In this document: one piece after another, positions 6,691 to 10,808 of the stretch
How positions within the stretch are numbered: position 1 is the first letter of the stretch
Layout: the number at the start of each line of letters is the position of its first letter
NCBI RefSeq assembly: GCF_004359215.1
Contig: NC_090627.1
Span: 492,464 to 503,271 of the forward strand
Origin: Bremia lactucae
Lineage: Eukaryota; Oomycota; Peronosporomycetes; Peronosporales; Peronosporaceae
DNA length: 10,808 nucleotides
Direction: 5' to 3'
Translations under genes and position numbers: made by a program
Notes under the pieces: generated by a model
Databases searched by the model: none
What the model saw: the letters and a program-made list of their open reading frames with translations, nothing else
Told to the model about the DNA's origin: nothing

Positions 6691-8276
6691 TTATCTATTA
6701 ATCATGGACGAACCGACTGAGATAAATTGCTTGGCAGCGACCACCCAATCGATAAGATCGCTTTGACTTGGGCACTGAAACGTCAGAGTTCGGGAAATTC
6801 CGACGCGCAACATGCTGCCTAGCAGTCCCGATGGCGTAGTCACCTCTGTAATCTCAAAATTGGGCGTTACACTCTTTCCTAGTATCTCAATCCGGCAATT
6901 CGTTAGACAAATCGACTGGCAGTTTACTTCTATCGTCTGCTCGTTAGTGGCAATGGCACTCAGAAACGCCTCAGTTGACTCCAAAATGGCTCGTGTTGTG
7001 TTTTCTTTCAAGTCAAGCAGGTGCAAGCATCCGTCCTGCGTAAGGGCACACAGGACATCTTTCCACGAAGAAAATAACGACCCGTTGACTTGGTTTTTTA
7101 AAAAGCCACAGCGCACAAGCAGTGGACTAGCAATGGGAGACGGAAGCATCTTAAACAGCCGTGCATCCTTATCGTCTGACGCAGAGAGGGCAGCCGCTGT
7201 GTACTTCAAATGCACAGAACAAAGTGTTCATTTTGCACAAGGTTAAGCGCAATATAAGCAAGACGTACGTTCTTTGGTATTCTGCGAACGCTCTGCAAGA
7301 GATCTCGATCCGGGTTAATTCGCTACGTCAGCAAAACATTGTTATCCTCACCTTACAACATATTTACAATAGCCGATACCTGCACAGCTGCCTGAGATTC
7401 TGACATTGCCCCGGCCATCTCGCTATACGTAAGTTTCTGTTTCCGAATGTATGTGTCTAACGCCGTTTGAATCACAGACGCTCTCCATAACTCCATCGTT
7501 TTGTACTGATGAAAAAGACTAGCCATTTTCGTTACATATTCCACTCGACATTGCTGTAACTTTTGTACGTAAACGCAGTAACTCATTTCGGCCAACCAAA
7601 GATCTTCTCGCTTCGCGGCATTTGTCATAGCAAAACTCTCATCCTTACTTTCCATTTGATCATATAATTCGTTAAATTTGCTGAATGCCACCGCTACGTT
7701 TTTCTGCGACAGAAACAGCATCGCATCTAATTTGTCCCCTTCCGAAAGCATGGTCGCTACTCGCTCTTTATACGTTGTCGTCATCTCCTCCAGCGGCTTC
7801 GTCAATACTTCCCTTTTCATTACTGTCGTTAATTGAACAATCTTTTCAGCCAATTGCGTCTGCACTTCGCCAGCAGTATGTAAGGCTTTGGATATTGATG
7901 ACTGCACATTCAACTGATCATTTACGAGGGCTCCATTCGTCTCTGCTATTCCATGACTCTCGGAAATTTCTATGACGGCGCGCGTATGTCTAAGCGCCTC
8001 TGCATAAGCCAAATCAGCTTGTATTCGCAGCGTGAAGAACTTGAGCAGACGCGTGTTCTCCTCACCTCCATGGCGAATCTCATCCTGGAATTGGCGCCAG
8101 TAGGCGCGATCCCGGACTTGAAATCTATCGATTTGTGCGATGCGCTGAACTTCGAACGCTCGAATAGCAGCACGCCTTTCACTCTTGAGCTTCCATGCGT
8201 TTTCTTTCTTTAAGAAAGAGTTTCTAACGAATGTTGGTGCGTCTGCTTCAGCACATAAGGTCGCTGCGGACTCCAT
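6691..8276 (-). CDS. F-BAR and PH domain membrane-curvature protein (spliced)
   Basis: The first exon (8276-7380, 299 codons) is an F-BAR protein: FCH signature at residues 58-98 (AYWRQFQDEI, LKFFTLRIQADLAYAEALRH), then long heptad-like helices to about 290. The last exon (7203-6691, 170 codons) begins with a short linker and then a PH domain: LVRCGFLKNQ, SSWKDVLCALTQDGCLHLLD at the first strands, and SDLIDWVVAAKQF as the C-terminal helix with its conserved Trp. F-BAR dimers bind and bend acidic membranes and link them to actin and endocytosis; PH domains bind phosphoinositides or proteins. The exons join in phase 0 across 7204-7379, giving about 470 residues. ATG at 8274-8276 is the first Met of the frame. 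Related F-BAR scaffold proteins exist in many eukaryotes; the ligand of this PH domain cannot be told. Probably a functional host gene. Confidence 0.87.
7204..7379 (-). other. Intron region of the F-BAR/PH gene (two short introns plus a 24 nt exon, or one 176 nt intron)
   Basis: On the minus strand the favoured model has intron 1 at 7379-7293 (87 nt; CAG/GTATCG donor, branch-like TGCTGAC, acceptor TCTCTTGCAG). A mini-exon 7292-7269 encodes SVRRIPKN, and intron 2 is 7268-7204 (65 nt; GTACGT donor, TTAAC, acceptor TTTGAAG). All joins are phase 0, giving 477 residues. The simpler model removes 7379-7204 whole, giving 469 residues. A donor at 7367 (GTAAAT) is also in phase. Without splicing the F-BAR frame stops at 7353 and the PH frame has an upstream TGA, so some splicing is required. 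Confidence 0.65.
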
Positions 8277-8551
8277 CGTCGTGGTGAAAATTGTTCAGGA
8301 TAAAGTAGTTATTTTACTTTTTATTTTAATGAAATTGCTATTTAATTTTTAATCTGATTTCAATTGCGAAATTTCTTATGCTACGCATCGCAAAAGGCTT
8401 TATAAGGCGGGATTGCCGCACGCCCAGTGCCTAGATACACTGAGCGAAACGATCGACCGCTCGCTAGCAACAGCGAAGGACGCGGATCCGACGCCCTTAA
8501 CGGAATCGCAACGGCGTTGCGGATCGTACAAAAACGGTCGGAGTCAGTAGG
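8277..8551. other. Upstream region of the F-BAR/PH gene
   Basis: The first ~120 bp next to the ATG are AT-rich; 8400-8551 is distinctly GC-richer, with an inverted repeat CGCAAC/GTTGCG around 8515. A minus-strand frame of about 55 codons is open through the GC-rich part, but it resembles nothing I know and has no supported start. The solo LTR begins 281 bp upstream of the ATG, so its outward edge may influence this promoter. Confidence 0.5.
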
Positions 8552-9113
8552 TGCGGTGTAACGGGCTAGAGTTGCCCTAATGTTACACAGTCCCCATTAA
8601 GTACATTTGGTACTTAAGGGGATGGTCAATTACTAAATAATAGTAATTAGACCCAACACTCGGGTGTGGTGCACATTTGTGACCAACCCTTGTGGATGTG
8701 ATGCACATGGGTGCATTCACATTAGGAGGGATGACGCCCAGCGTCATCCATGATGACGGCTAGCGTCATCAGTTACGCGAGGTATCTATAAAGATACGCT
8801 CGCAATACATATTAAATGATATCTATAGATAAACATTTTAATTGGTAAAAATAGGTATTGTATTTAATTCTATTAAATATAAATCAGTCTGAAATTTACT
8901 ACCTACTTGGAAAGTGCGCACGAGGAGACGGATTACCGCTCCCGTGACGTCACTTCACCAGAGTTCTTAGTGTTTTGGGTGAGGTCGCTTGCGCGCTCAC
9001 CACAATTACCTCACTGCACGCCAGAGAAGCAGGTGCAAACCGATTCCTCGCTGTGCTAGGGTGTGTGCTTAAGTAGAGCGTGGCCGCATTACGACGTGCC
9101 CGCCTACATGCGG
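8552..9113 (+). mobile_element. Solo LTR of family A with 5 bp target-site duplication
   Basis: TGCGG at 8552-8556 and again at 9109-9113 flanks a 552 bp sequence starting TGTAACGGGC and ending GCCTACA (8557-9108). TG...CA ends plus an exact 5 bp duplication define one complete insertion. No primer site follows, so the internal region was lost, normally by LTR-LTR recombination. Orientation is set by the homologous LTR at 2507-3026, which precedes gag. The target was the junction beside the family B LTR: the undisturbed site would read GTAGGTGCGGAGTGCCCT. Confidence 0.95.
8592..8797. repeat. Run of hairpins inside the family A LTR
   Basis: Successive inverted repeats: TTAAGTAC/GTACTTAA (8597-8617, extended by CCCC/GGGG with a bulge), AATTACTA/TAGTAATT (8628-8648), GATGACGC/GCGTCATC (8730-8748), GATGACG/CGTCATC (8752-8770), GTATCT/AGATAC (8782-8797). 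Loops are 3-5 nt. The left copy keeps only parts of these stems. Confidence 0.9.
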
Positions 9114-9121
9114 AGTGCCCT

Positions 9122-9565
9122 TGTAACGGGGCACTACGGCTTGAACTGCTTCAGTACAAGTCCACTTCGCACTGCTTCAGTTGCGAGTGGTGACTTACCA
9201 TTTTTCACGTACACTAGTACGTGCAGAGGAAGACTTCTCTTTAAGACAACTAGCTTAAAGAGGGTTTAATGAAAACTGTATTAATATAATCAAGTATCTC
9301 ATCTTTCTATCTGTTAATGCTAACTTAATTATAAACTAATACTAAACATGCATTTGAAATCTTATCTGTCTCTCTCTTTGTTTACGTTTACAGCTGATTA
9401 GTCTGCGGTATAAATAGATATAATGGCCTATACCTATTTATGGATAATATTTCTGAACACTTCTATATAAAGTAATGTTCACCAAATAATACCTACCTTT
9501 AAGATAATGTATTAATTAACAACCTTTAAGTTTTATTTTCATGAATGAAACACTCCGTTACATCA
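9122..9565 (-). repeat. 3' LTR of element B (family B)
   Basis: On the minus strand the 10 nt purine tract is followed at once by TGATGTAACGG (start at 9565; TGTAACGG itself starts at 9562), and the repeat ends CCCCGTTACA at 9122. Ends are therefore TG...CA with near-symmetrical TGTAACGG/CCGTTACA termini. Internal hairpins include CACGTAC/GTACGTG near 9208 and CTCTTTAAG/CTTAAAGAG near 9245. A diverged partial copy lies at 3027-3228 in opposite orientation. Confidence 0.82.
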
Positions 9566-9575
9566 CCCCTCCCTT
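9566..9575 (-). other. Polypurine tract of element B
   Basis: AAGGGAGGGG on the minus strand, directly before the LTR start TGATGTAACGG. This is the expected plus-strand DNA primer site of an LTR retrotransposon and it fixes the element's orientation. Confidence 0.8.
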
Positions 9576-9660
9576 AAACGACAATCACTCTGACTGTCAT
9601 TGGATGGTGTGTCACTATGTGACCACTTAATTTAAAAATGATGTTAAGTGGTCAGAACCA

Positions 9661-10513
9661 TCATTTAAAATTCCATCGCATGAAGAACAAATTCATGCGG
9701 GTGTTGATTGCACCGGTTGGAGTTCGTTTCTCAAACTTTTCGCGATTCGCGTTAAGCTTTTGAAGCCAGGCTTCGCGTCCAATGTCTTTGACATTGGGAA
9801 TCAACGCGCTCCAGGCTTGCATAAGCGAGACTTTATCACGGTTATTGTTGCCACTAAACCATCGATGCTTAAGAAAAGCATCGAGAAAAAAACCTTCCTC
9901 AGCGCGAAAGTTCTTCGCACTGGGATCAAGGCCATGTAGCTTTGTCGCAATGAATAAAGGATATTTATTGTGAGGAGTAGTTTCTCCAGACAAGCTATTG
10001 ATAAGCCGTTCTGGCAAAAGCCACGGCTTCTTTTCAGAGGCGAGATAAGACGTTTATTGTCGTCACTCCCCTGAGTGGTACCTACTGAAGCAGGGGTATC
10101 ACAAGAACTTTTCTTACGATGGCTTACGCCATCGTCATCACCTTGCACAGAAACAGGTGCAGTGACCGTACGGGAGACGGAACGGGCGATGGGGGATCAT
10201 CCTCATCGTCGGAACCAAATAGACCATTAACTCGTCTATCAGAATGAGCCCTCTCATTCGAAGGCTCATAGTCAGCCGCCTGACGTCTATCAGGCGACTG
10301 TTCTATTCTCCCCGAGTCGGTCATTTCGTCCGACTCGCATTCGTAGTCGACCTCCAAAGAGGGGTCGAATTCACGTGGTGAATCACCACGTGCACCCGCA
10401 ACATCTAGTGTTACGCGAGTAGAAGATACTACGGCAGACATTTCGTCTGCCGCAAGAGATAACAGTGCGTCACCCGCGGCTGCACGGACCGCAGCACTAT
10501 AGCATAATTGCAT
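9661..10513 (-). pseudogene. Accessory ORF between pol and the 3' LTR (env position), unknown function, frameshifted
   Basis: Three minus-strand frames join into one protein-like sequence of about 280 residues. Segment 1 (10513-10124) is Ala-rich then acidic (DYECESDEMTD, NGLFGSDDEDDPPSP). Segment 2 (about 10160-10030, next frame) is polar and basic (SHRKKSSC, KRLISPLKRSRG). Segment 3 (about 10050-9661) looks like a folded domain (LLPERLINSLSG, NKYPLFIATKLHG, EEGFFLDAFLKHRWFSG, IGREAWLQKLNANRE, RTPTGAINTR) and stops at 9661, about 95 bp before the LTR. Two shifts, near 10155 and 10030, break it. I do not recognise the family; no signal peptide, membrane segment or zinc knuckle is seen, so it is not an obvious envelope or Gag. 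It starts just after the pol stop. It might be an element-encoded nucleic-acid-binding or regulatory protein, or captured host sequence. Confidence 0.6.
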
Positions 10514-10802
10514 CGGTTGTCACGTGAGGCTGGGCTTCCATGCCTCACGTGGGGTGATCCCTGTCCGTGTTGTGTAGACAACTCGAACAGGGTAAAAGGG
10601 GATGTCTATTCCCTTTCTTCGCCCTGGGGAAGAGCTCGCATCTCTATTGAGATGCGGGATGCGATTGACGTTTTGCAATCGATTTACAGGCGCCAGGGGC
10701 GCGTGTTTTCCGATGGTCTTCTGAACCATCGGATGGGTCTCGTCATACTGACGGACGAGGCCCTCAACGTCAGCAACCAGCTGGGAACGAGGCTCCCAGC
10801 TG
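9677..10802. repeat. Dense array of short perfect hairpins in element B
   Basis: Perfect inverted repeats checked base by base: CGCATGAA 9677-9699, CCAATGTC 9779-9797, CGATGCTT 9863-9883, CGATGGC 10117-10134, GAATGAG 10242-10259, CGCCTGA 10277-10296, CGAGTCGG 10313-10337, CACGTGGT 10372-10392, CGGCAGAC 10432-10452, CACGTGAGGC 10521-10551, CGCATCTC 10637-10656, CCGATGGT 10710-10732, CAGCTGGGA 10778-10802 (left arm and full span given). Loops are 3-11 nt. Shorter ones (GAAGCC 9762-9774, GCGAA 9904-9918, TGCAC 10144-10161) lie between. They cover pol and the accessory ORF. Confidence 0.93.
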
Positions 10803-10808
10803 TCATGT
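10520..10808 (-). pseudogene. C-terminal end of Gypsy pol (chromodomain tail), cut by the window edge
   Basis: The minus-strand frame is open from the right edge to a TGA at 10520, about 95 residues. It begins DSWEPRSQLVADVEGL then VRQYDETHPM. W-E-P followed by a short helix and a Y(D/E)E segment is the end of a chromodomain, the module after integrase that directs chromovirus insertion by binding histone marks. A basic, low-similarity tail follows (GKHAPLAPVNRLQNVNRI, SSSPGRRKGIDIPFYPV, TPREAWKPSLT). The extra ORF begins downstream in the same frame, so the TGA is either the natural pol end or a nonsense mutation in a longer product. Only the last part is visible, so pseudogene status is inferred from the neighbouring frameshifts. 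Confidence 0.8.

Larger units (their letters stand above)
9122..10808 (-). mobile_element. Ty3/Gypsy element B, 3' end
   Basis: On the minus strand the order is end of pol with a chromodomain tail, an extra ORF, a polypurine tract and the 3' LTR. A C-terminal chromodomain is typical of the chromovirus branch of Ty3/Gypsy. The 5' part lies off the right edge. The internal sequence is unusually rich in short perfect hairpins. Frameshifts in the extra ORF show decay. Confidence 0.88.

Noticed and set aside
9063..9269. 68-codon plus-strand frame
   Set aside because: Crosses the end of the solo LTR, its target duplication and the family B LTR.
9122..9562. A single ~1 kb LTR from 8557 to 9562 with TGTAACGG/CCGTTACA ends
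   Set aside because: The TGCGG duplication ends the family A LTR at 9108, and the polypurine tract shows that 9122-9565 is a separate LTR in the other orientation.
1..10808. CRISPR array, tRNA, rRNA or RxLR-type effector gene
   Set aside because: No regularly spaced repeats, no cloverleaf or rRNA-like block, and the only secreted protein (the oxidase) has no RxLR motif after its signal peptide.

Overview
The window looks like a piece of an oomycete genome, probably Phytophthora or a related downy mildew. The reasons are the style of the Ty3/Gypsy elements, an intronless gene for a secreted berberine-bridge-type oxidase, small introns, and a start-site element close to the oomycete initiator. 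The genus cannot be fixed from sequence alone. Two host genes sit as a convergent pair in the middle (4595-8276), with retrotransposon wreckage on both sides.

Left flank (1-3474). Positions 1-3026 hold the 5' half of a decayed Ty3/Gypsy element read on the minus strand: LTR (2507-3026), a candidate primer-binding site, gag with a mutated zinc knuckle, an aspartic protease broken right after its active site, a PR-RT linker full of inverted repeats, and the start of reverse transcriptase running off the left edge. The end of a second LTR family (3027-3228) and a palindrome-rich LTR remnant (3229-3474) follow.

Middle. Positions 3475-4594 carry no convincing gene but contain two diverged inverted copies of a ~218 bp sequence. 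Next come a 519-residue secreted FAD oxidase (BBE-like, 4595-6154, plus), a 536 bp convergent spacer, and an F-BAR plus PH-domain protein (6691-8276, minus) interrupted by one or two introns.

Right flank (8277-10808). A solo LTR of the left element's family (8557-9108, plus) has a perfect 5 bp target duplication. It lies 8 bp, beyond that duplication, from the 3' LTR of a second Gypsy element on the minus strand. That element has the end of pol (chromodomain tail), an extra frameshifted ORF in the env position, a polypurine tract and the LTR.

The strongest unexplained signal is the density of short perfect inverted repeats in the retroelement DNA, in LTRs and in coding sequence alike. By eye there are at least ten with arms of 8 bp or more in the last 1.13 kb, where about 0.2 is expected by chance. 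The left element also carries inverted copies of its own pol sequence, including a 39 bp piece of RT placed backwards between gag and protease.
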